Assembly: GCF_014197245.1 (NCBI RefSeq)
Contig: NZ_JACIFF010000003.1
Location: 62,001-126,000 of the forward strand
Length of the DNA stretch: 64,000 nucleotides
Reading direction: 5' to 3'
DNA from: Neolewinella aquimaris
GTDB lineage: Bacteria > Bacteroidota > Bacteroidia > Chitinophagales > Saprospiraceae
Under the pieces are notes generated by a model. The model was not told the origin of the DNA and did not search any database. It saw nothing but the letters and a program-made list of their open reading frames with translations. Position numbers and translations under genes: made by a program. Shown piece after piece: positions 15,571 to 22,599 of this stretch (position 1 is its first letter; every line of letters starts with the position of its first letter).

Positions 15571-16653
15571 CTAGCGGGGAATCTCCAGCCCCTCCAGGAT
15601 TTCTTTGATCACGTCCTTGGTGCCAAAGCCTTCCATCTCCCGCTCGGGGGTCAGGATGATGCGGTGATTTAGGGCGGGAAAGGCCACGCGCTGAATGTCG
15701 TCGGGGGTCACGTAGTCGCGTCCGGCCAGGGCGGCAACGGCTTTGGACAGCCGCAGTATCGCCAGCGAAGACCGTGGAGAGGCCCCCAGGTAAAGGTCCG
15801 GGTGGGTGCGGGTGCGGTACACCAGGGCGGCGATGTAGTCCAGCAATTCGTCGCGAATAAAGATCCGTTCCACCACCCCGCGGTATTTAGCTACCGATTC
15901 CCGGTTCAGGACGGTCTCTACCTGCTCCTGTTGCCGTTGTTGAAAGTCGCTGCGGAAGCGGTAAAGTATCTCACGCTCCTCCTCCTGTTTCGGATAGTCG
16001 ACCACCACCCGCACGAGGAAGCGGTCGAGCTGGGCCTCCGGCAACCGGTAGGTTCCCTCTTGGTCGATGGGATTCTGGGTAGCGATCACGAAGAAGGGGT
16101 CGGGCAGCACGTGGGTAGTGCCGTCGATGGTCACTTGCTGTTCGGCCATCACCTCGAAGAGGGCCGCCTGGGTTTTGGCGGGTGCCCGGTTGATCTCGTC
16201 AATTAGGATGAGGTTGCCGAAGATCGGTCCCGGATTAAAGACAAAACGGGCATCGGAAGCGTGCAGTACGGTACTCCCCGTCAAGTCACTCGGCATCAGG
16301 TCCGGGGTAAACTGGATGCGGCGGTACTCTGCGTCGACGGTCTTAGCGATCAGGCGGGCGGTAAGCGTCTTGGCAATTCCGGGCACCCCTTCTACGAGCA
16401 CGTGTCCGCCGGCTAGGAGGGAGACGATCAACAGGTCGATCAATTCACGCTGTCCCACGATCAGTTTTCCCACTTCGGCCCGAATGCGTTCGGCGGCCTG
16501 GTGAAGTCCGTCGAGGTCGACGCGGTCGTCGGGGGGCAGGGGTTGCCCCGTTACGCCGGTTTCTTCGTCAGCGGTTAGCTCACCCAGACTGGCCTTCAGC
16601 GCGTGGTCAACGTCATCGTTTCGGGCGGGGCCGCGGGTGCTGGGTTCTTCCAT
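15571..16653 (-). CDS. MoxR family AAA+ ATPase
   Basis: 360 residues from ATG at 16653. AAA+ motifs are visible: Walker A GVPGIAKT, Walker B LILIDEINRAPAKTQ, sensor 1 FFVIATQNPI, and the C-terminal lid with YLGASPRSSLAIL. MoxR proteins act as chaperone-like ATPases, usually with a von Willebrand/DUF58 partner for metal insertion or complex assembly; no such partner is adjacent here. It lies 50 bp behind the MtfA-like gene on the same strand. The non-conserved N-terminal tail (residues 4-10) is encoded by a copy of the 19-bp dispersed element. Confidence 0.9.
   Translation of the reverse strand: MEEPSTRGPARNDDVDHALKASLGELTADEETGVTGQPLPPDDRVDLDGLHQAAERIRAEVGKLIVGQRELIDLLIVSLLAGGHVLVEGVPGIAKTLTARLIAKTVDAEYRRIQFTPDLMPSDLTGSTVLHASDARFVFNPGPIFGNLILIDEINRAPAKTQAALFEVMAEQQVTIDGTTHVLPDPFFVIATQNPIDQEGTYRLPEAQLDRFLVRVVVDYPKQEEEREILYRFRSDFQQRQQEQVETVLNRESVAKYRGVVERIFIRDELLDYIAALVYRTRTHPDLYLGASPRSSLAILRLSKAVAALAGRDYVTPDDIQRVAFPALNHRIILTPEREMEGFGTKDVIKEILEGLEIPR
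16624..16642 (+). repeat. 19-bp dispersed G+C-rich element, copy in MoxR N-terminal tail
   Basis: GGCGGGGCCGCGGGTGCTG on the plus strand. Read on the coding strand it encodes Ser-Thr-Arg-Gly-Pro-Ala directly after Met-Glu-Glu-Pro, outside the conserved AAA+ domain. Confidence 0.55.
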
Positions 16654-16703
16654 AAAGCAATGCAATAAAGGTAAGGAACATGGTGCAGTGCCCAACTTCG
16701 GAG

Positions 16704-17522
16704 CTAGACCGGACGAGGGGGAAACAACGCAAGCAGGCCATTTGCCTTACCGGGATGGCGCTGAGCAAGGGCGGCAGCGTGGGTGTGAAAAACGGTTGCC
16801 GTGATCGCCGGCAGGTCCAATTCCTCCAGGCCAACAAATTCCTTCAGGGCCTCCTCGGAAAACCCGGTAATCTCCTCGACCTCCGGAAAAGTAAGGGAAT
16901 GGGCGGCAACTTTTGCCCGCAGTCCAGGATCCGTATGGAACAGGGCGCGGGTGTACTCGTAGATCCCGAGTTGCAGGTACTTGTCGGGCTCCACGACCGA
17001 CCGGATGAGGTAGTTCAGTGTATAGATGATCACGCCGTCGGGAGGATAAAGTTCGGAGGCGTGCAGGCGTTCGTGCTCGGGTGTCGGGAACTGGTGGGGA
17101 TAAAACACCACGTTCTCGAAGCCGGGTACCAAGAACTCCTCGCGGTGGAAGGTCACTGTAGCCGCCGAAGCCGCAACCATCAGCCGTACGTCGGGGGGGA
17201 TGTTATCGATGGCCATACCGGTATACTCCGTCGCTTCCCGGATCAGAAAGGTCCGACGGCGGAAGTCCCGCTTTCCGTCCAGGTCGAGCGAGCGGTACAG
17301 CGGGAAGCGCTCCAGGATCGGCGCCATGTCGGTGGGCAGGTCCGGCGGGTTCTTTTTCCAGTACCTCCACCTGATCTGGGGGGAAAGGGTATAGACCCCG
17401 GCAGCTGCGATCGCGGGCAGCAGCATGAGCCAGGTATAGGTCTCCCCGGTCTGCCAAGTCAGTACCGCCCCCAACAGAATGAGGCACAGGGCGGTGAGGT
17501 AAGTAGCGCGAACGGGATCCAT
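16704..17522 (-). CDS. MtfA-like (M90-type fold) membrane protein lacking the zinc motif
   Basis: 272 residues from ATG at 17522. Two N-terminal hydrophobic helices (LTALCLILLGAVLTW; LMLLPAIAAAGVYTL) precede a region resembling MtfA/M90 peptidases: ILERFPLYRSL, FLIREATEYTGMAI and MVAASAATVTF correspond to the family's N-terminal helices, and NVVFYPHQF to its following strand. Where MtfA has HEFAH, this protein reads LGIYEYTRALF, so the HExxH zinc ligands are absent; the second conserved glutamate region is also altered (ITATVFHTHA). It is therefore predicted to be a non-catalytic relative. Followed by moxR on the same strand, suggesting a shared role. Confidence 0.6.
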   Translation of the reverse strand: MDPVRATYLTALCLILLGAVLTWQTGETYTWLMLLPAIAAAGVYTLSPQIRWRYWKKNPPDLPTDMAPILERFPLYRSLDLDGKRDFRRRTFLIREATEYTGMAIDNIPPDVRLMVAASAATVTFHREEFLVPGFENVVFYPHQFPTPEHERLHASELYPPDGVIIYTLNYLIRSVVEPDKYLQLGIYEYTRALFHTDPGLRAKVAAHSLTFPEVEEITGFSEEALKEFVGLEELDLPAITATVFHTHAAALAQRHPGKANGLLALFPPRPV

Positions 17523-17641
17523 AATAGGGGAAGTATGGGAGTAATAAATATATCGCAATTCCTACGCGGGAGGGGGGCGAGTTGTTGCCGCGAAAACCGT
17601 ATATTACTAGCACCCCAGAAAGCCGCAAAATTCAATCTGTC

Positions 17642-18067
17642 ATGATGAACGAAGAAGTGCGGACGATTATGTCGACGGACGTGGTAACCGCCTACCCTTT
17701 CCAATCCGTCGGTGACGCAGCTAAGGTTATGCTGCGCAACCAACTACAGCAATTGCCGGTCGTGGACAGCACCGGCCGCCTGCTGGGCCTGATCACCTCC
17801 TACGACATGTGGCGCGACTGCCGCCGCAACCGCAACAGCGAAAACCGCGCGGTGAGCGAGGTCATGAACGTCCACGTCGTCAAGCTGGCCCCCAAGGACA
17901 AGGTCGGCACTGCCGCCGAGCTCTTTATGGACCGCCGCTTCAAGACCCTGCCCGTCGTCAACCTCGACGGAAAGCTGAAGGGCGTGGTCACCGCCTTCGA
18001 CGTCATCCGCTACAGCCTGAAGCGCGAGTACCGCGAGCCGATCCTTTACCGCGAAGTATTACAGTAG
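17642..18067 (+). CDS. Tandem CBS-domain protein
   Basis: 141 residues made of two CBS motifs. Repeat 1 spans IMSTDVVTAYPFQSVGDAAK to LPVVDSTGRLLGLITSYDM; repeat 2 spans VMNVHVVKLAPKDKVGTAAE to LPVVNLDGKLKGVVTAFDVI. Paired CBS domains bind adenosine nucleotides and act as sensors; this one has no attached enzyme, so it probably regulates another protein. Two adjacent ATG codons (17642 and 17645) can start it. It ends 37 bp before the secreted esterase gene, possibly co-transcribed. Confidence 0.88.
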   Translation: MMNEEVRTIMSTDVVTAYPFQSVGDAAKVMLRNQLQQLPVVDSTGRLLGLITSYDMWRDCRRNRNSENRAVSEVMNVHVVKLAPKDKVGTAAELFMDRRFKTLPVVNLDGKLKGVVTAFDVIRYSLKREYREPILYREVLQ

Positions 18068-18104
18068 ACTGAAGACTCCAGTCGTCGTGGGTGTATATTT
18101 CGGA

Positions 18105-19808
18105 ATGCGTACCATATTCCTCTGCTTTCTTACCGTATTCCTCTGCACCCGCGTGCCCGCCCAAACGACCTTCCACGTTACGCTGCCGGAAAGTCTGGCC
18201 GATAGCGCCCTCGACGGACGGTTGCTGCTCATGCTCTCTACGGACACCCTCGCCGAGCCGCGCTTCCAGATCGTCGACGGGCCCGGCACCCAGTTGCTGT
18301 TTGGGATGAACGTGAACGACTGGCAGCCCGGTACCCTAAAGACCGTCGACGCCACCGCCTTCGGCTACCCCCTGCCCTCTCTGGCCGACGTGCCCCCGGG
18401 TGCCTACTTCGCCCAGGTGCTGCTGCACAAGTACGAAACCTTCGTGCGCGGCGACGGCCATACGGTGCAACTGCCCATGGATCGCGGCGAAGGACAACAG
18501 TGGAATCTCGCACCCGGGAATCTGCTCAGCGAACCGATCGAGATTCGGCTTACCGACGACCGTGCCGCGCCGATCGAGCTGGCCTTCACCGAAGCCATCC
18601 CGGCAATAGCGGAACCGGAAGACACCGAGTACGTCAAGCACATCAGGATCCGCTCCGAACTACTGAGCGAATTCTGGGGCCGCGACATGTACCTCGGCGC
18701 CCACGTGCTGCTGCCCGCAGGCTGGGACAACCACCCCGACGTGAAGTACCCTCTGGCGGTCATGCACGGCCACTTTCCCGCCGACTTCGGCGACTGGCGC
18801 GCTACCCCACCCGACGAAAACCTGCCCTGCGTGGATAGCGAACGCTTCGGCATCCCCTGCTACAACCGCATCGTGCAGCAGGAGCAGTACGCTTTTTATA
18901 AACTGTGGACGGGCCCCGACTTTCCCCGGGTCATCGCCGTGGAAATTCAGCATGCAAACCCCTACTACGACGACAGCTACGCCGTAAACTCGGAGAACGT
19001 GGGCCCCTACGGCGATGCCATTACCTACGAACTGATCCCCGAGATCGAGCGCCGCTTCCGGGGGATCGGTGAGGGCTGGGCCCGCTTCGTATACGGCGGC
19101 AGTACCGGGGGGTGGGAGGCGCTCGCCGTACAGGTGAAATACCCCGACGAGTACGGCACCTGCTACGCCGCCTGCCCGGATCCGATCGACTTCCGGGCCT
19201 TCACCGTGGTGAACCTCTATGAAGATGCCAATGCCTACTACCTCGAAAGCCAATTCAAGCGAACGGAGCGGCCGGGGCGGCGCGATAGCCTGGGGCACGT
19301 CTCCAGCACCCTGCGCGAGATGAACCTGCGCGAGCTGGCCCTCGGCGATCGCAGCCGGAGCGGCCAGCAGTGGGATATTTGGGAGGCCGTCTATTCCCCC
19401 GTCGGCGACGATGGCTACCCGAAGCGTATTTGGGATAAGCTCTCGGGGCGCATCGATCCAGAGGTCGCGGAGTACTGGAAGGAGAATTACGACCTGACGC
19501 ACATTTTGCAGCGCGACTGGTCTACCCTCGGCCCGAAGTTGAAGGGCAAGCTCAACATCTACGTCGGCGAGATGGATAACTACTACCTCAACAATGCCGT
19601 CTACCTCACGGAAAAATTCCTGCGGGCAAACGACTTCGGTGGAGAGATCACCTACGGGGCCCGCGACGAGCACTGCTGGAACGGCGATGCCACCCAGCCG
19701 AATGCCATCAGCCGACTGCGGTATCACCGGATGTTCGTACCGAAGTGGGCGGAGAAGGTGCGGGAGTTGGCGCCGGCGGGGGTGGATTTGGAGGGGTGGC
19801 GGTACTGA
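18105..19808 (+). CDS. Secreted esterase-like alpha/beta hydrolase
   Basis: 567 residues from ATG at 18105, with a signal peptide ending in the VPAQ region. The C-terminal part has an esterase D-like alpha/beta-hydrolase fold: YPLAVMHGHFPADFG as the oxyanion strand, VYGGSTGGWEAL with the nucleophile Ser, and YGARDEHCWN supplying the catalytic His; LNIYVGEMDNYYLN probably carries the acid. The first 170 residues form a beta-rich domain typical of secreted esterase-like proteins in this phylum. Substrate unknown. A copy of the 19-bp element lies in the signal-peptide coding region. It is followed by iterons and the GxxExxY gene. Confidence 0.8.
   Translation: MRTIFLCFLTVFLCTRVPAQTTFHVTLPESLADSALDGRLLLMLSTDTLAEPRFQIVDGPGTQLLFGMNVNDWQPGTLKTVDATAFGYPLPSLADVPPGAYFAQVLLHKYETFVRGDGHTVQLPMDRGEGQQWNLAPGNLLSEPIEIRLTDDRAAPIELAFTEAIPAIAEPEDTEYVKHIRIRSELLSEFWGRDMYLGAHVLLPAGWDNHPDVKYPLAVMHGHFPADFGDWRATPPDENLPCVDSERFGIPCYNRIVQQEQYAFYKLWTGPDFPRVIAVEIQHANPYYDDSYAVNSENVGPYGDAITYELIPEIERRFRGIGEGWARFVYGGSTGGWEALAVQVKYPDEYGTCYAACPDPIDFRAFTVVNLYEDANAYYLESQFKRTERPGRRDSLGHVSSTLREMNLRELALGDRSRSGQQWDIWEAVYSPVGDDGYPKRIWDKLSGRIDPEVAEYWKENYDLTHILQRDWSTLGPKLKGKLNIYVGEMDNYYLNNAVYLTEKFLRANDFGGEITYGARDEHCWNGDATQPNAISRLRYHRMFVPKWAEKVRELAPAGVDLEGWRY
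18143..18161 (-). repeat. 19-bp dispersed G+C-rich element, copy in esterase signal peptide
   Basis: CTGCACCCGCGTGCCCGCC on the plus strand, one mismatch from consensus. It encodes Cys-Thr-Arg-Val-Pro-Ala at the C-region of the signal peptide, where sequence is weakly constrained. Confidence 0.6.
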
Positions 19809-19831
19809 TGCTGCTCAACGTGGGGGTTAAA

Positions 19832-19872
19832 CGCAGATTAGAGCAGATTTTATTCGCGGATTTTCGCAGATT
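19832..19872 (-). repeat. Iteron cluster B (left of the GxxExxY gene, inverted)
   Basis: Four octamers in reverse orientation: CGCAGATT (19832), AGCAGATT (19842), CGCGGATT (19855), CGCAGATT (19865). The spacing, 10/13/10, nearly mirrors the 11/13/10 expected for the reverse of clusters C, D and G. With cluster C it forms an inverted pair around 19920-20321. Confidence 0.65.
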
Positions 19873-19919
19873 TAACAGTATTCCACCCACATTAGAGTGG
19901 GCGTATCGATCATTGTGTG

Positions 19920-20321
19920 ATGAATCGAAATCAACTCACCTACGAGATACGTGGCGCAGCCTTTGCCGTACACCGTGCACTCGGCCCCGGACTACTCGAA
20001 TCAGCCTACGAAAAGTGCCTGATCTACGAACTGCGCAAGCGCGGCTACCTGGTCAAGTCACAGGTATCTCTACCCATCGTCTACGACAACCAAAAAATCG
20101 ACGTGGGCTACCGCATTGATCTGCTGGTTGAAAACGAGATCATCGTAGAACTCAAATCGGTGGAAGAGTTAGCGCCCGTGCACACCGCTCAACTACTGAC
20201 CTACCTGAAACTCGCCGGCAAACCGCTTGGCCTACTGATGAACTTCAACGTAGCCAATATGCAGCACGGTATCAAGCGGTACATACTCGAAACTGCCCTA
20301 GGCTCCCGCAAGGATCAATAG
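19920..20321 (+). CDS. GxxExxY protein (PD-(D/E)XK nuclease-like)
   Basis: 133 residues. The name-giving motif is GLLESAY at residues 24-30. The PD-(D/E)XK core is YRIDLLVENEIIVELKS, giving Asp67, Glu77 and Lys79 as the predicted metal-site and catalytic residues, so the nuclease site looks intact. No biochemical role is established for the family as far as I know. The ATG at 19920 (GTG at 19917 precedes it) gives the usual family N-terminus NQLTYEIRGAAFAVHRALGP. The gene stands alone and is bracketed by inverted clusters of AATCYGCG octamers (B and C), an arrangement resembling a minimal mobile element. Confidence 0.9.
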   Translation: MNRNQLTYEIRGAAFAVHRALGPGLLESAYEKCLIYELRKRGYLVKSQVSLPIVYDNQKIDVGYRIDLLVENEIIVELKSVEELAPVHTAQLLTYLKLAGKPLGLLMNFNVANMQHGIKRYILETALGSRKDQ

Positions 20322-20380
20322 CCATAAAATCACCCCATAATTTCGGGAACCAAATTGGCGTCAGCCAATCGCAGTTCAAA

Positions 20381-20422
20381 AATCCGCGAAAATCTGCGAA
20401 ACGAATCCGCGCGCAATCTGCG
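20381..20422 (+). repeat. Iteron cluster C (right of the GxxExxY gene)
   Basis: AATCCGCG (20381), AATCTGCG (20391), AATCCGCG (20404), AATCTGCG (20415), spacing 10/13/11. A partial second set (CTCCGCGCAATCTGCG) follows to about 20445, just before the end of the next minus-strand gene. Confidence 0.7.
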
Positions 20423-20455
20423 TTAAGCCCCCTCCGCGCAATCTGCGTAAAAAAA

Positions 20456-21721
20456 CTACACCACATTAATCTCCCCCGCCTTAAACATCTCCCCCACTTT
20501 CTCGTAGGTCCCGTCTTCCAGCTTGCTCCGCACGGCCTTGAAGGCATCAAGGGTCTCCTGAATATCGGTCTCCGTATGCTCGGCGGTAGGGATGAGGCGC
20601 AGGATCAGCTGTCCCTTCGGAATGACCGGCGGCAGCACGACCGAGCAAAAGATGCCGTACGTCTCGCGCAAATCGTAGATCAGGGCACCGGCCTCGTAGG
20701 TACTTCCCTTTAGGAATACGGGCGTTACGCAGGCACCGGTATTGCCGATGTCGAAACCGGCTTCCCGCAGGCCATTTTGCAGGTGGTGAACGTTCTTCCA
20801 CAGCTTTTCCCGCAGTTCGGGTTGCTCGCGCAGCAGCTTGAGGCGGACCAGCGCGCCCTTCACCATCGGCATACAGAGGCTCTTGGCAAAGACCTGGCTG
20901 CGCAGGTTGTAGCGCATGAATTCGATGATGTCGCGGTCGGCACTCACGAAGGCACCGAAGCCCGACATGGCCTTGGCGAAGGTGCTGAAGTACACATCGA
21001 TCTGGTCCTGTACGCCCTGCTCTTCTCCGGCACCGGCGCCCGTGGCGCCCATCGTACCGAAACCGTGGGCGTCGTCGACCAGCAGGCGGAAACCGTACTT
21101 CTCCTTGTATGCACAGATCTCCTTTAGGATGCCCTGCTCGCCGCGCATACCGAATACTCCCTCGGTGATCACGAGGATACCGGAATTCCGCTTTTCAGCC
21201 TCCTTTTTCGCCTGTTCCATACGGACCAGGAAGTGGTCGATGTCGTTGTGCGTAAAGGCAAATTTGGGGCCCTGGTGCATCCGGATACCGTCCATGATGC
21301 AGGCGTGGTCGTCGCGGTCGTACACCACCACATCGTGGCGCGTTAGGCAGGCATCGACGATCGACATAATCCCCTGATAACCAAAGTTCAGCAGCAATGC
21401 GGCCTCCTTCTGGGTGAACTCCGCAAGTTCTTCCTCTAACTGGATGTGGGCATCCGTCTCTCCGCTCATGATGCGGGCACCCATGGGATAGGCCAGGCCG
21501 TATTCGGCGGCGGACTCAGCATCGGCCTTGCGCACTTCGGGGTGGTTGGTGATGCCCAGGTAGGAGTTGATGCTCCAGATGATGCATTCCTTACCGCGGA
21601 ACGTCATGCGGGGACCGAGCTCCCCCTCCAGCTTAGGAAAGGAAAAGTAGCCGTGGGCCACATCCTGGTACTGACCGAGCGGCCCTTTGGATTCGCGAAA
21701 CTTGTCGAAGAGGTCTTTCAT
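20456..21721 (-). CDS. Serine palmitoyltransferase-like alpha-oxoamine synthase
   Basis: 421 residues from ATG at 21721. A fold-type I PLP enzyme of the alpha-oxoamine synthase group: NSYLGITNHPEV at the N-terminus, GTMGATG-type region, PLP contacts in VDDAHGFGTMG (Asp216, His219) and the Schiff-base lysine in FSTFAKAMSGFG (Lys250). These enzymes condense an amino acid with an acyl-CoA, releasing CO2. In Bacteroidota the usual member with this long N-terminus is serine palmitoyltransferase, the first step of sphingolipid synthesis; 2-amino-3-ketobutyrate CoA ligase or 8-amino-7-oxononanoate synthase are alternatives. No biotin or threonine-catabolism gene is adjacent. It sits between iteron clusters C and D. 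Confidence 0.8.
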   Translation of the reverse strand: MKDLFDKFRESKGPLGQYQDVAHGYFSFPKLEGELGPRMTFRGKECIIWSINSYLGITNHPEVRKADAESAAEYGLAYPMGARIMSGETDAHIQLEEELAEFTQKEAALLLNFGYQGIMSIVDACLTRHDVVVYDRDDHACIMDGIRMHQGPKFAFTHNDIDHFLVRMEQAKKEAEKRNSGILVITEGVFGMRGEQGILKEICAYKEKYGFRLLVDDAHGFGTMGATGAGAGEEQGVQDQIDVYFSTFAKAMSGFGAFVSADRDIIEFMRYNLRSQVFAKSLCMPMVKGALVRLKLLREQPELREKLWKNVHHLQNGLREAGFDIGNTGACVTPVFLKGSTYEAGALIYDLRETYGIFCSVVLPPVIPKGQLILRLIPTAEHTETDIQETLDAFKAVRSKLEDGTYEKVGEMFKAGEINVV

Positions 21722-21784
21722 GGTAAGAATTTCGGGGGGCAAAGATACAAAGTTCCGGTTTTACGAAAACATTCAGTCCTGGGC

Positions 21785-21801
21785 GGCGGGGCGCAGGAGC
21801 A
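21785..21801 (+). repeat. 19-bp dispersed element, shortened copy
   Basis: GGCGGGGCGCAGGAGCA: the consensus with one internal deletion and an altered end. It lies upstream of the serine palmitoyltransferase-like gene, beside iteron cluster D. Confidence 0.4.
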
Positions 21802-21825
21802 AGGCGGACCCAACTAGCTAAACTG

Positions 21826-21867
21826 AATCCGCGAAAATCCGCGAAACCAATCCGCGCGCAATCCGCG
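21826..21867 (+). repeat. Iteron cluster D
   Basis: Four perfect AATCCGCG octamers at 21826, 21836, 21849 and 21860, spacing 10/13/11. This is the least degenerate copy in the window. The remaining 189 bp up to the DUF805 gene are A+T-richer and contain no feature I can name. Confidence 0.75.
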
Positions 21868-22056
21868 GTGAACAACCACGCCAATTAACGAAGCCGCATC
21901 CCAATTACTATGATGAGTACCCAATTCACTTAAAGGATAATATCACATCTCTTAAAATTCGATATATACCCACTAAGGCACACCAATACCCGTTTAAAAA
22001 ATTATGCGCGTTCGACCTTTCCATCGACCCACATACCTCAACTCAAATAAGCCCCC

Positions 22057-22410
22057 ATGTTCCAGAATCCACTTTCTTTTAAAGGTCGTATCCGCCGCCT
22101 TGAGTACGGACTTACTATGGTGATCTACCTATGCATGGAAATTGTCATCGTTATCGCCGACGATATACTCGAAATGCCCGGACTTATAATTATGCCCTAT
22201 ATCGGAATTTTCTATTTTGGATGTTCCCAGGGAGCCAAACGCTGCCACGACCTCGGAAAGAGCGGATGGTGGCAAATTGTCCCCCTCTATAGTCTTTGGA
22301 TGCTTTTCCAGGATGGCGAGCCCGGAACCAACGATTACGGTCGCAACCCCAAGGAGTCGAACTTCCGGCAAGATGACCGTACCGTGCTGGACTACAAGGA
22401 TTTCGTCTAG
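22057..22410 (+). CDS. DUF805 family membrane protein
   Basis: 117 residues. FKGRIRRLEYG at the N-terminus and AKRCHDLGKSGWW in the middle are the family's conserved motifs, followed by DGEPGTNDYGRNPK, the standard hydrophilic end. Two to three membrane segments are predicted (MVIYLCMEIVIVIAD; LIIMPYIGIFYFG; IVPLYSLWMLF). Function of the family is unknown. The gene is noticeably A+T-richer than its neighbours by eye, and it lies between iteron clusters D and E, which would fit recent acquisition or relaxed selection. Confidence 0.85.
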   Translation: MFQNPLSFKGRIRRLEYGLTMVIYLCMEIVIVIADDILEMPGLIIMPYIGIFYFGCSQGAKRCHDLGKSGWWQIVPLYSLWMLFQDGEPGTNDYGRNPKESNFRQDDRTVLDYKDFV

Positions 22411-22548
22411 TAGTGTGCATCCGGTGATATTGCAATAACTACAGTTCCGATGTGCCCAATATCCCCCCCGATCTTCACCCTGTCCCTGGCATGTGGTTCG
22501 TACAGGTATTTATTGGTACTGGAATAATACTTGATAAGTGCTTCAGAA

Positions 22549-22580
22549 CATCCGCGAAGACAATCCGCGCACAATCTGCG
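22549..22580 (+). repeat. Iteron cluster E (three octamers)
   Basis: Octamers begin at 22549 (CATCCGCG), 22562 (AATCCGCG) and 22573 (AATCTGCG). The spacing 13/11 equals the last two intervals of clusters C, D and G, so this copy lost its first unit. Confidence 0.65.
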
Positions 22581-22599
22581 GTACATGACATACCGTGCC

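Noticed and set aside
18660-19727. Long open frame on the minus strand opposite the secreted esterase
   Set aside because: Mirror of a real gene in GC-rich DNA; no domain, signal or neighbour supports it.
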